A DNA stretch of 21,432 nt from Bacteroidota bacterium (GCA_023423285.1 JAFAFV010000009.1:1-21432), one strand, 5' to 3'; shown: positions 6,979-14,883, counted from the stretch's first letter. Notes: generated from the sequence alone by a model not told the origin. Made by a program: numbers and translations.

Positions 6979-8193
6979 ATGATAATGAAAGGTTTAAAAC
7001 TAACAACACTACTACTACTGCTGATAGCGTCTACAGCTATGGCACAACTTGATTTCGCGGGTCCAAAAAAACAACCGCAAATTGGATTTAGTGGAAATCT
7101 GGTAGATTTCTCTGCATCTCTGCCAAAAGTAGGCAAGGTAGACCCGGGTTATTCTATCTGGTTTTGGAATGGAATTACCAATCATCTGGACTATTCAGTA
7201 CGCTACAACGGGCTGTTTTCAAATTACCAAAAAGCCGGTACAGAGCTTAGTCGTTACAAAGATTACAAAAACGAACTTGAATTGTCTGCTCACCTGAAAG
7301 CTTTAAGCGATGATCACCTGTTTAACCCATTCATTACCGCAGGTATTGGTTTGGGCAACTATGCTAAGGATATTTTCACTTCATATGTGCCTCTTGGTGT
7401 GGGGTTACAGGTAAACCTTGCCAGTGAAGGATACCTTTACCTGCAGGGTAATTACAGGCTTCCTGTCAACTCAAACCGTTTAGACAAAAACACATTTTTC
7501 TCTTTTGGTGTAGCACAGCCTCTTACAAGGCGTGAGACTCCACCACCTCCGGCACCTATTGTGGTAGAAGAAGTTAGAGATACCGACAATGACGGCATTC
7601 CTGATCATTTAGACGCATGTCCTAACCAGGCAGGACCAAAAGAATTAAACGGCTGCCCTGACCGTGATGGAGATGGCATTGCTGATAAAGATGATCTTTG
7701 CCCTGATCAGGCTGGTCCAAAAGAACTGTTTGGCTGCCCTGACCGTGATGGTGACGGCGTTCCTGATAAAGATGATCAATGCCCTGATACTCCAGGCCCT
7801 GCACATAACAAGGGCTGCCCCGAAGTTACTTGTGCATCTTCTTTAGGTGATTTACCAAGTGTTTCTTTCGTTGCAAACACTAACAGACTTTCTGATAATG
7901 CGGCAGCAACTCTTACTACTATCGCAGAAAAAATGAGGGCAAACCCAAGTTGTAAAGTTGTGGTTACAGGTTATTGTGCTGCAACCAAAAAACAGCAGCA
8001 ATTAAGCTGGGATCATGTAAATAAGGTAATTACCCATCTAATAGAAAAAGAAGGAATCAGCGGTGACAGGTTTATATTCTCATCTGGCCAGTATGGCGGT
8101 GATTGCAATACTGTAGATTTTCGCGCTGCTGCGGCAGGTGAAGATGGACCTAATACAATTGCGCCTCCTCATCCAAATCTCCGTACAAGGTAA
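6979..8193 (+). CDS. OmpA-like outer-membrane protein with thrombospondin type 3 repeats
   Basis: A 404-residue envelope protein. A signal peptide (about 1-22, ending STAMAQ) is followed by an N-terminal domain of about 165 residues with beta-strand character, resembling an outer-membrane beta-barrel. A proline-rich hinge (TPPPPAPIV, about 188-196) leads to three calcium-binding-type TSP3 repeats at 201-281. A C-terminal domain (about 285-390) has the length and fold pattern of OmpA/MotB peptidoglycan-binding domains. In that domain the usual GHTD is GYCA, and the LSxxRA helix reads LSWDHV, so the Asp and Arg that normally hold diaminopimelate are absent. A DCNTVDFRAA segment occupies the usual C-terminal position. 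The start may instead be the ATG at 6985. A strong terminator follows. Confidence 0.88.
   Translation: MIMKGLKLTTLLLLLIASTAMAQLDFAGPKKQPQIGFSGNLVDFSASLPKVGKVDPGYSIWFWNGITNHLDYSVRYNGLFSNYQKAGTELSRYKDYKNELELSAHLKALSDDHLFNPFITAGIGLGNYAKDIFTSYVPLGVGLQVNLASEGYLYLQGNYRLPVNSNRLDKNTFFSFGVAQPLTRRETPPPPAPIVVEEVRDTDNDGIPDHLDACPNQAGPKELNGCPDRDGDGIADKDDLCPDQAGPKELFGCPDRDGDGVPDKDDQCPDTPGPAHNKGCPEVTCASSLGDLPSVSFVANTNRLSDNAAATLTTIAEKMRANPSCKVVVTGYCAATKKQQQLSWDHVNKVITHLIEKEGISGDRFIFSSGQYGGDCNTVDFRAAAAGEDGPNTIAPPHPNLRTR
7579..7821 (+). repeat. Three tandem 81-base units encoding thrombospondin type 3 repeats
   Basis: Each unit encodes 27 residues of the form DxDxDGxxDxxDxCPxxxGPxxxxGCP (units start at 7579, 7660 and 7741). 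The aspartates are calcium ligands in this repeat family. Units 1 and 2 share QAGPKEL, and units 2 and 3 share DRDGDG and DKDD. At DNA level the 20 bases starting at 7651 recur exactly 81 bases later at 7732, suggesting fairly recent unit duplication or homogenisation. Confidence 0.9.
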
Positions 8194-8214
8194 TAACAAC
8201 AGTTCAATATCACA

Positions 8215-8249
8215 GAGGTTGTCTCGCGCTGAGACAGCCTCTTTTTTTT
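8215..8249 (+). terminator. Rho-independent terminator of the OmpA-like gene
   Basis: An 11-base stem (8215-8225 with 8231-8241, one G-T wobble) closes a 5-base GCGCT loop and is followed by eight T residues at 8242-8249. It begins 22 bases after the stop codon. A weaker hairpin (8252-8256 with 8264-8268) and a second T run at 8276-8282 follow and might act as a backup. Confidence 0.92.
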
Positions 8250-8354
8250 GCAGGCATTTTGGTTGCCTAATTGAATTTTTTTATACGATCTCTCCAGGCT
8301 CTAATACTCGTTGGATACGTTTACTTATTTCCCGGCTTTCCCTTAAATCATTTT

Positions 8355-8393
8355 TAAAAGAAAGGTTGCCCCTGCATTTGCGGGAACAACCTT
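8355..8393 (-). terminator. Probable terminator of the TonB-dependent-type receptor gene
   Basis: On the minus strand, AAGGTTG (8393-8387) pairs with CAACCTT (8368-8362). Inside, CCCGC pairs with GC-A-GGG with one bulge around an AAAT loop. A T-rich tract (TTTCTTTT) follows. It lies 30 bases after the receptor stop and faces the terminator of the convergent OmpA-like gene. Confidence 0.72.
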
Positions 8394-8422
8394 CGTTTAA
8401 CCAACTAAAAAAACAAAGCTTA

Positions 8423-10861
8423 TTACTGGCCCGGTGTAGTGCTGCCACCGTTGGTACGTGATCTTTCTTCTTCAGCGGCCGTTTTACGCTGGCGCGCGGC
8501 TTTAATTTGTTCACTTCCAAAACGGTAGGTAAAATTCACTTTAAACTGGCGGCTCTCCCATTTTGATATCACCCGGTTGTATGCGCCACCATAATCACTC
8601 TCACCTCTGAAGCGCATAGTATTAAAAATATCTGTAACCGACGTTTTTAACGTTCCTTTTCCAGCCATGATTGTTTTCTGTACACCCAGGTCAATGCTGC
8701 CCATTGATTTTCCTTCAAACATACCTTGCCATACAAAAGGAGAGATGTACAAACCGGTTAGTTCTGCCGTCCAATCTTTTTTTCTGCCAAATTTTTGTGT
8801 GTTCTGCACAAAGTATTGCAGGCCAAAATTGTCGAGGTCCACTTGTCTTCCTGCACCAAAATCAGCTTTATATTTAGAATAATTTGCTGTAAGGTTACTA
8901 AAACTCATAAAATTCTTGTACATAAAGGGATAGCTCACATTCAGGCTTACCACATCCTGAGAAGCCAGATTGCGCGTGGTTTGATAAGCTTTCGTGCCTT
9001 CTGTGGTATCTATTACCTGTGCAAACATATTTTTAACGTGGCTATAGTCCAGCTTAGTAGTGAGTTTATACTTGTAAACATTAGTAATTGAAAAACTATT
9101 GGTGTATTGTGGCTTCAGTTCCGTATTCCCTCGCATATACAGGTAATCATTCAATTTAAATTCAAAAGGGTTCAGGTTTTCGTAAGATGGCCTGTCAATC
9201 CTTCTGCCATATGCAATGGTATATTGCATCATAGGGTTTTTATTGAGTGTTACAGCTGCGCTTGGAAACAGGTCAGTATAATTTCTGTGCAGCGTTTCAT
9301 CATAATTCAAATAGGCGTTGGTGGAACGGCCGTCAGAAATAGTGTTTTCTCCCCTTAAGCCCACTTGCACAGCATAGCCCTTAAACGCCCTGTTGTAAGT
9401 AACATACAAAGCATTGATGTATTCTTTATAATTGAACTGGTTACTGCGTGCATTGTCTAACACATCATTGTTATTGACCACATCATATCGCCTGAAATCA
9501 TTGTCTGTTTTTACATACCCAGATTTTCCACCAATACCGATCTTTCCCTTACCAAGTCTTTGCTCATAGTCTGCTTTAAACCCAAACAAATCAATTTTTG
9601 AGGGAGCAATCATCCGGTACACATTGCGGTAGAGTTCCGTTGTTCCATCAGCCGCATAATAAATATTGGGCAGAAATTGTGCGCTGCTGTTTTTATAAAA
9701 ACCATAATCTGCATCAAGGTTCAGCTCGCGGCCGCTGGTATCTGCATAGCGATAGTTTGCATTAAAGTTCAGGTTGTTTCTTTCTCCTTCCATCCTGGTT
9801 GTTGCTAAAAGAATTCTGTCCACTACCGCGGTTGGCCTGTAAGCTATTTTCATGGGGCCCTGATTTGAGAATGAGTTGTCAGCTACAGTACCATTGGTCA
9901 TTATACCGATCGTACTTTTGGGACTAACCGTATAATCAATACCTGCCTTAAAATTGTGGCTGGTACGGTCAAAGCGCATTAATCCGTTCTGATCAAAAGT
10001 ACTGTCGCCCTGGGCCCTGTATATTGATTGCTCAGAACGGTTCTTACCATTGTACAAATTGTAACTGCCGTACAGGTTGATGTTTTTGTTTCTGTGATTA
10101 AGGCCTAAACCTCCGTTGAATTTGGGATAAAAGCCCTGATTGTATCCTGCGTTCACGCTTCCATTGGTGCCAAGCGATTTATCTTTTTTGAGTTTTATAT
10201 TGATGATGCCCGCATTGCCTGCTGCCTCGTACTTTGCCGATGGGTTGGTTATAATTTCTATAGATTCGACACTTGACGATTGCAGTGAGCGTAAAAAAGC
10301 CGCAAGGTCTGCTCCGCGAAGCGGGGAAGGTTTGCCATCAATATAAATAACAGTACCGCTTTTGCCTGCCAGCGAAATATTGTCATCTTTATCCACCAGC
10401 ACACCGGGCGAGCGGCGCAGCAGTTCAATACCATCATTACCGGTGGCATTTACAGTACCTTCCACATTCACAACCATTCTGTCTGCCTTTACCTCAACCA
10501 GCGGCCTGCGTGCCGTAACTGTAACTGCTGCCATTTGGGTAGCTGCCTTTTGTAAAATGACTGGCTCAACAGTGATGTCAGTTGTGGTTATTTCAAATGG
10601 TTTTGAGTAAGCTCTTTCGTGGCCTACAAAATTTGCACGCACCAAATATTTGCCAGGTGCAAATCCATCAAAAACATAAATACCCTGTGTATTAGCAACG
10701 GCCAGTTTTACCACGCTGGTATCTTTCTGATTTAAAAGCGCCACTGAAGCATTTTGCAAAGGTGTTCCATCTGCATCCTGCACGATACCTGAAATTTTTT
10801 GCGCGTCAGCGGAAATAAGCAGAGCTAAAAAAGCGATAATTCCTAAAAAAAGTGATTTCAT
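8423..10861 (-). CDS. TonB-dependent receptor-type outer-membrane beta-barrel protein
   Basis: An 812-residue protein. It has a signal peptide (about 1-20, SADAQ), a CNA/carboxypeptidase-regulatory-like domain at about 22-110 (ISGIVQDADGTPLQNASV), and a plug-like domain at about 115-230. The plug contains the run GNDGIELLRRSPGV, the signature YIDGKPSPL, and the end motif NPSAKYEAAGNAGIINI. A long barrel ends at FTYRFG (777-782). This architecture matches the outer-membrane beta-barrel family common in Bacteroidota (PF14905-like), which is separate from SusC. Thirty hydrophilic, Arg/Glu-rich residues extend beyond the last strand. No SusD partner, enzyme or regulator adjoins, so the ligand is unknown. 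It stands alone between its own promoter and terminator and is divergent from gcvH. Confidence 0.9.
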   Translation of the reverse strand: MKSLFLGIIAFLALLISADAQKISGIVQDADGTPLQNASVALLNQKDTSVVKLAVANTQGIYVFDGFAPGKYLVRANFVGHERAYSKPFEITTTDITVEPVILQKAATQMAAVTVTARRPLVEVKADRMVVNVEGTVNATGNDGIELLRRSPGVLVDKDDNISLAGKSGTVIYIDGKPSPLRGADLAAFLRSLQSSSVESIEIITNPSAKYEAAGNAGIINIKLKKDKSLGTNGSVNAGYNQGFYPKFNGGLGLNHRNKNINLYGSYNLYNGKNRSEQSIYRAQGDSTFDQNGLMRFDRTSHNFKAGIDYTVSPKSTIGIMTNGTVADNSFSNQGPMKIAYRPTAVVDRILLATTRMEGERNNLNFNANYRYADTSGRELNLDADYGFYKNSSAQFLPNIYYAADGTTELYRNVYRMIAPSKIDLFGFKADYEQRLGKGKIGIGGKSGYVKTDNDFRRYDVVNNNDVLDNARSNQFNYKEYINALYVTYNRAFKGYAVQVGLRGENTISDGRSTNAYLNYDETLHRNYTDLFPSAAVTLNKNPMMQYTIAYGRRIDRPSYENLNPFEFKLNDYLYMRGNTELKPQYTNSFSITNVYKYKLTTKLDYSHVKNMFAQVIDTTEGTKAYQTTRNLASQDVVSLNVSYPFMYKNFMSFSNLTANYSKYKADFGAGRQVDLDNFGLQYFVQNTQKFGRKKDWTAELTGLYISPFVWQGMFEGKSMGSIDLGVQKTIMAGKGTLKTSVTDIFNTMRFRGESDYGGAYNRVISKWESRQFKVNFTYRFGSEQIKAARQRKTAAEEERSRTNGGSTTPGQ

Positions 10862-10889
10862 TATTGTTTTGTTGGTTTGTTTATGGGTG

Positions 10890-10920
10890 CAAACGTATAT
10901 GCTAATGAAAATGTTACAAA
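10890..10920 (-). promoter_or_regulatory. Bacteroidota-type promoter of the receptor gene
   Basis: On the minus strand, TTTG at 10920-10917 is followed after exactly 19 bases by TACGTTTG at 10897-10890. This fits the −33/−7 consensus TTTG-N19-TAnnTTTG at every fixed position. It lies 29 bases upstream of the ATG at 10861, giving a leader of about 20 bases. Confidence 0.75.
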
Positions 10921-10999
10921 AGCAATCCCGCCAGGAGGTAAAAATTAATCGGTGAATGGTGGGTACAAAAGGGTGAGTGATAAAAATATTGCGCGGCTA

Positions 11000-11032
11000 T
11001 TGGCTGAATATTAAACCGATTGCTCATATTTG
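11000..11032 (+). promoter_or_regulatory. Possible promoter of gcvH
   Basis: CATATTTG at 11025-11032 differs from TAnnTTTG in one position, and TTGG lies 21 bases upstream at 11000-11003. The octamer ends 19 bases before the ATG of gcvH. Two imperfect elements at a plausible spacing make this a tentative call. Confidence 0.35.
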
Positions 11033-11051
11033 TAATAATAAATTTATAAGT

Positions 11052-11429
11052 ATGAGTTATCCCGAAAATTTACGCTACACAAAAGACCACGAATGGGTGA
11101 GGTTGGAAGGCAGCACCGCCATCATTGGCATTACTGATTTTGCCCAAAGAGAACTGGGTGACATAGTATATGTGGAAGTGGAAACCGTGGGAAAAGCCCT
11201 GCATGCCAACGATGTGTTTGGAACCGTGGAAGCCGTTAAAACCGTGTCTGACCTGTTTTTACCCGTTAGTGGCACCATTACTGAACTGAACGAGGCGCTT
11301 GCCAACTCGCCCGAACTGGTAAACACCGATCCATACGGTGAAGGCTGGATGGTGAAAATGACAGTAGATAATACTGCTGACGTAGACCAACTGCTTGACG
11401 CCGCCGCTTACGAAGCACTTGTTGGATAA
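11052..11429 (+). CDS. gcvH: Glycine cleavage system H protein
   Basis: The 125-residue lipoyl carrier of the glycine cleavage complex, shuttling the methylamine group between GcvP, GcvT and lipoamide dehydrogenase in the cytosol. The N-terminus YPENLRYTKDHEWVR is typical. The lipoyl lysine is K63 in VEAVKTVSD, flanked by the hairpin-forming VFGT and PVSGTITELN. The SPELVNTDPYGEGWM region (about 89-105) closes the domain. The ATG at 11052 gives the standard length; an upstream in-frame GTG at 10977 would add 25 atypical residues and is rejected. gcvT and gcvP are not in the window. The VanZ-like gene starts one base after the stop, so the two are almost surely co-transcribed and possibly translationally coupled. 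Confidence 0.97.
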   Translation: MSYPENLRYTKDHEWVRLEGSTAIIGITDFAQRELGDIVYVEVETVGKALHANDVFGTVEAVKTVSDLFLPVSGTITELNEALANSPELVNTDPYGEGWMVKMTVDNTADVDQLLDAAAYEALVG

Positions 11430-11430
11430 T

Positions 11431-11832
11431 ATGAAACAATTACTCACTGGCATGAAGCCGGCCATTGGCTGGCTTTTGTTGGTTACCCTACTTTTGGTGT
11501 TGCCTGGCCAGGCTTTTCCGCAGGAAACATGGCTTTCAAACATTCAGTTTGATAAAATTGTGCATATAGGCCTTTTTGCTGTTTTAACCTGGTTGTTTTG
11601 CCGCGGCTTGTACCAAACTTTCCCGCAAGCCCGTCTTAAATCCAATTTTATTTACATTGCCCCTGCGGCAGTGGTATATGGCCTTGTTATGGAATTTGTT
11701 CAAAAATATTATGTGCCCTTTCGCTCTTTTGATGTGTATGATGTGGTAGCCGATGGCATCGGCGCTTTTGCAGGATATTTTTTCAGCGTGTGGCTATATT
11801 TCAAAAAATCGCACAAGAAAATTTCACATTAA
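11431..11832 (+). CDS. VanZ-like family membrane protein
   Basis: A 133-residue inner-membrane protein with about four hydrophobic segments (11-25, 42-60, 72-90, 108-124). VanZ-family features seen are D41KIVH45 in the second segment, YGLVMEFVQ (83-91, E88 and Q91), and RSFDVYDVVADGIGAFAG (98-115) with D101, D104 and D108. VanZ itself gives low-level teicoplanin resistance in enterococci, but most family members, including short stand-alone ones like this, have no known role; a resistance function should not be inferred. The start follows the gcvH stop by one base; M8 is an alternative start. It is followed by a hairpin before the convergent PUL. Confidence 0.88.
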   Translation: MKQLLTGMKPAIGWLLLVTLLLVLPGQAFPQETWLSNIQFDKIVHIGLFAVLTWLFCRGLYQTFPQARLKSNFIYIAPAAVVYGLVMEFVQKYYVPFRSFDVYDVVADGIGAFAGYFFSVWLYFKKSHKKISH

Positions 11833-11851
11833 AATTATATTGTTGAATAAA

Positions 11852-11878
11852 GCATCACCGGCGTATTGCCAGTGATGC
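11852..11878. terminator. Hairpin between convergent vanZ-like gene and PUL, probable bidirectional terminator
   Basis: GCATCAC (11852-11858) pairs with GTGATGC (11872-11878). After a C/A mismatch, GGC (11860-11862) pairs with GCC (11868-11870) around a GTATT loop. It lies 20 bases from each flanking stop codon. The minus-strand side continues TTTATT, a modest T tract; the plus side lacks one, so it probably serves mainly the minus-strand operon. Confidence 0.6.
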
Positions 11879-11898
11879 AGATAGGGAAAGTTAAATCA

Positions 11899-13563
11899 TT
11901 AGTTATCGCTAAACCTGAAATTGGCAAAATAATAAGTAATGGGTTGTGGCGGTGTGCCAAATGTAAGGCTGGGTTCGCCACCAATATTCATCACAATTAC
12001 GCGGTTGTGCCTACCAACTGAAGGGCTCAAATCTACTCTCATGTCAATCCATTTTTCAAGATTTGCATCAGCAATAGCATAATCATTAGCATTAGGCGCC
12101 CAATACTGTTGCCCAAATGCACTTTCAGTTGTAAACGCCCACATATAATTCATAATCCTGGGCCACAATCTCTGGTATGGAGCATATATGCCTGCAAACA
12201 CAGATTTAGGTGGAGCATACACTTTAAATCGTAATGACTTGTATTTAGCCATATCAAATTCATATTCTTTAGGTAGTGTTAATACAAAAGATCCGCTTCT
12301 GTCCATCACAGTAGCTTTCATCACATTTTGCAAGTCTGCACCGGCAGGATGCGAAGCTGCGGGTACCTCTAGGGCCATTCGCCATGCATTATCCTGCACC
12401 ACGCCGTCTAATAAAAACCTGTCAAGTGGAATGAGCGCTTCAGCAGGTTTTTCTACAAATTCAATTACCCCTGATGCCGCGTAGGGTGCCAGGTATTGAT
12501 CAATACCCATTGAGTTGCGTATGTATTTTACTTTAGTTAAAATGCCAAGGTCCAACAGGTCTAAAAGATATTGCACATTTGAAAGAGGCATATCGCCCAC
12601 GCGCCTGGCAAATGCTACAAGCGGGCCGCCACCTATGTTTTTCACCACACTATTGCGGTTATAACTGGTAACAGTCATGGGGAAAATACCGCCGCCGGTA
12701 AGGTCTATTTCTTTCAGTCCTGAAAAATAAAAAATATCCTGCAGGGTAACGGTATGGACAGGGAAAATGAGTTTTTGTACGCTGGCCACAGCATCTGCAG
12801 TAAACGTGGTAATACCATTGGCTGTAAGCACGGCAGGTTCTGCCGGTGAAAACGTTGTAGAGCCGGTGGGTATCATCACAGGAAGTTTTTGGGTAAACTT
12901 AACCGTATCCAAAATGGCTGCTCCGTTTACTTTAGGAACAAGGGTATAAGTAATATCAATAGGCGATTGTTGCCCCGAAGCCAGGTTGGCCATAAAAATG
13001 CGCGGATTGGCTGCTCTGCTACCCTCACGTACCGTACCACTCTTGTCGGTGTACTTATACTCAAGGCTTACATAATTGAGCAGTATTGATGATAGCCCTG
13101 TGGGCCAGCTAAGCACGGCAGATGATGGTGAAGCCAGCACCCTGGGTGATGTGATGACTATATTCTGAAGATCGCTGGAAGTATAAGGAATAAGAGCAAT
13201 TTCCTGCGGTACCGATTTATTGCCATATTCATCAATTGTATATACTTTAAATCGATACAGTTTTGGCATGGTCAGGCCTTTAATATTCAGCCAGGAGGCC
13301 AGTGTATCAATAGTGATGACTTTATCATCGTACTCAACCACCGTTTTAACGGCCTTACCCAGTTTTATCTGGCTGGAGGGAATGCGGCCCACTTTCATTA
13401 AGTCTATTTCCACACGCTCATAACCCACACGGCCTATGATGGTATCAAACTTTCCCGGGTACACAATCTCTCCTGTATAGGGTTCAATATTATCATATAT
13501 TTTACCACAAGAGGTTATGATTAATACAGAAAGTATTAGTAATAAAAATAGTTTTTTGCTCAT
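11899..13563 (-). CDS. DUF4998-type surface lipoprotein of the PUL
   Basis: Last gene of the SusC/D operon, 554 residues from the ATG at 13563. An upstream in-frame ATG at 13581 is possible but would precede a normal lipoprotein signal with six extra residues. The signal peptide ends ITSC with lipidated C19. Residues of about 20-220 (VYPGKFDTIIGRVG..., YRFKVYTIDEYGNKS) resemble DUF4998, a family found beside SusC/D in Bacteroidota, probably one or two Ig/FN3-like sandwiches. The last 200 or so residues, with LRFKVYAPP, WIDMRVDL and YYFANFRF, look like a jelly-roll of the galactose-binding type; this is my reading of strand pattern only. The likely role is cell-surface glycan binding. No catalytic motif is seen. 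Gap from the preceding stop is 24 bases. Confidence 0.75.
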   Translation of the reverse strand: MSKKLFLLLILSVLIITSCGKIYDNIEPYTGEIVYPGKFDTIIGRVGYERVEIDLMKVGRIPSSQIKLGKAVKTVVEYDDKVITIDTLASWLNIKGLTMPKLYRFKVYTIDEYGNKSVPQEIALIPYTSSDLQNIVITSPRVLASPSSAVLSWPTGLSSILLNYVSLEYKYTDKSGTVREGSRAANPRIFMANLASGQQSPIDITYTLVPKVNGAAILDTVKFTQKLPVMIPTGSTTFSPAEPAVLTANGITTFTADAVASVQKLIFPVHTVTLQDIFYFSGLKEIDLTGGGIFPMTVTSYNRNSVVKNIGGGPLVAFARRVGDMPLSNVQYLLDLLDLGILTKVKYIRNSMGIDQYLAPYAASGVIEFVEKPAEALIPLDRFLLDGVVQDNAWRMALEVPAASHPAGADLQNVMKATVMDRSGSFVLTLPKEYEFDMAKYKSLRFKVYAPPKSVFAGIYAPYQRLWPRIMNYMWAFTTESAFGQQYWAPNANDYAIADANLEKWIDMRVDLSPSVGRHNRVIVMNIGGEPSLTFGTPPQPITYYFANFRFSDN

Positions 13564-13587
13564 TGTTGCAAATTTTAGCACTGTTAT

Positions 13588-14847
13588 TTAATTCGCTCTT
13601 CTGCCAAACAGGGTGATCTCGGATAAGCAGTTCGCATCATCCAGGGTATAGTTACCATTAAACGACTTTACTGCTTCATACCTGAACCAGCGGGTGGCCT
13701 TTGTGTAAGCCGGATTGTCGGGGAACATATATGCCATATCTCCGGCCTCGCCTTTTTTAACAAATTCCAGTTCGGTTAGTCCCTGGGGCACAGGTATTTT
13801 ATGTTCCATTATAAACTCCCATGCATTTTTAACATCATCCCAAATATATACCCGGAAAAGGCCCACGTTCTCACTTTGATAATACTGGCCGCGGTTTACA
13901 TTGGCCAGGCCACCCGAGTGGCGTTGCGTGGTGATGATGCGGCTGATTTCATATTTTGCGCCCAGATCTATAATAAAATTCCAGGGCATATTACCATCTG
14001 CAGCCCTGCCGGTGCGGCCGCGGGCTTGTGTGTGCATAAAGTTTAGATTATCTCCCCGGTCAATAATGCCATCAATCACTTTTGCTGACCGGCCTTCCAG
14101 CCCGTTACCAAAACACATGGGCACTCCACCAATAGAATCATTGGCATTTGGCAGTACCCAGTTTTGTTTGGGAATTTGCACATCTTCAAATAGATTAAAC
14201 TCCCCTTTGTCTATGGGGTCGGTAATATTACCGTAGATATCACCCACGCGCACTTTTACTTTTACTTTTTCACTTGGTGTAAGAAACAAATCGTTAACAA
14301 ATCTTCTGTCTGTAAGCAAGTTGGATGAAAATACCGTGGTTAGATTTCGCGTTGTGCCTTTATCAGGAAATTCATAATCTACATACACCGTAATATTTTG
14401 TTGCAACTCATTATTCCAGTCAAGAAAAAAAGAACTGAAGCCCGGCTTTGCCTGAATGGTGCTGGCAACTTTTCTATACGCCGGCTCCAGCGGAGTAATG
14501 GATACATCAAGCGGTTCCGAACGGTTGCCTGCCCTGTCTACAGCAAAAAGCTGCACCTTATAATCGCGTATATCGGCAAAGCCATACACGTCAACTGAAT
14601 CTATAAAATAGGAAGACATGAATTTAAATGTCTGGTTATTTTCGTTTGTATACACAGCTTCCACACCCAGCAGGTCTTCATCATTTGGAATTGTATAAAA
14701 AAACCGTGCGCCACCGTAAAGAGGCTGATAGCTACGTAGCGTTATTTTACCGGGTGGCGTGCTATCCGATTCCATGGTAAAGCGCTGTTGTTTTTTACAG
14801 GCTGCAACAGTCAGCAATATTATTAATATAAGAATTTGATTTTTCAT
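13588..14847 (-). CDS. DUF4959/DUF5126/DUF5000-type surface lipoprotein of the PUL
   Basis: A 419-residue lipoprotein whose signal peptide ends TVAAC, with lipidated C17 followed by KKQQ. Three regions can be seen. Residues of about 20-120 (PPGKITLRSYQPLYGGARF, ending AVDRAGNRSEP) fit DUF4959. Residues of about 125-220 (ending RVGDIYGNITDP) fit DUF5126. Residues of about 230-419 fit DUF5000, a discoidin/F5-8 type C-like domain, with IDLGAKYEISRI, FRVYIWDD, WFRYEA and a terminal SEITLFGR. F5/8C-like domains commonly bind sugars, and the family occurs regularly downstream of SusD, so a surface glycan-binding role is inferred. It starts 36 bases after the SusD stop and is followed 24 bases later by the DUF4998-type gene. 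Confidence 0.82.
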   Translation of the reverse strand: MKNQILILIILLTVAACKKQQRFTMESDSTPPGKITLRSYQPLYGGARFFYTIPNDEDLLGVEAVYTNENNQTFKFMSSYFIDSVDVYGFADIRDYKVQLFAVDRAGNRSEPLDVSITPLEPAYRKVASTIQAKPGFSSFFLDWNNELQQNITVYVDYEFPDKGTTRNLTTVFSSNLLTDRRFVNDLFLTPSEKVKVKVRVGDIYGNITDPIDKGEFNLFEDVQIPKQNWVLPNANDSIGGVPMCFGNGLEGRSAKVIDGIIDRGDNLNFMHTQARGRTGRAADGNMPWNFIIDLGAKYEISRIITTQRHSGGLANVNRGQYYQSENVGLFRVYIWDDVKNAWEFIMEHKIPVPQGLTELEFVKKGEAGDMAYMFPDNPAYTKATRWFRYEAVKSFNGNYTLDDANCLSEITLFGRRAN

Positions 14848-14883
14848 AATACTATCAATTAAACTAATACCATTAAAAGTTGA

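Noticed and set aside
8423..10861. Receptor as a second SusC
   Set aside because: It lacks a neighbouring SusD and the SusC C-terminal signatures, is shorter, and matches the other barrel family better.
10933..11014. AGGAGGT followed by a 20-codon reading frame from a GTG at 10952
   Set aside because: The Shine-Dalgarno-like run looks striking, but Bacteroidota genes rarely rely on one. The frame is short, has no recognisable features, and overlaps the probable gcvH promoter.
10977..11051. N-terminal extension of GcvH from an in-frame GTG
   Set aside because: It adds 25 residues not found in GcvH proteins and would overlap the candidate promoter; the ATG at 11052 gives the standard protein.
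11431..11832. VanZ-like gene as an antibiotic resistance determinant
   Set aside because: It is a short, generic family member coupled to gcvH with no other glycopeptide-resistance genes; a resistance role is not supported.
13563..13581. Earlier ATG for the DUF4998-type lipoprotein
   Set aside because: The later ATG at 13563 gives a normal lipoprotein signal peptide (MSKKLF...), so the six extra residues are unnecessary, though not excluded.
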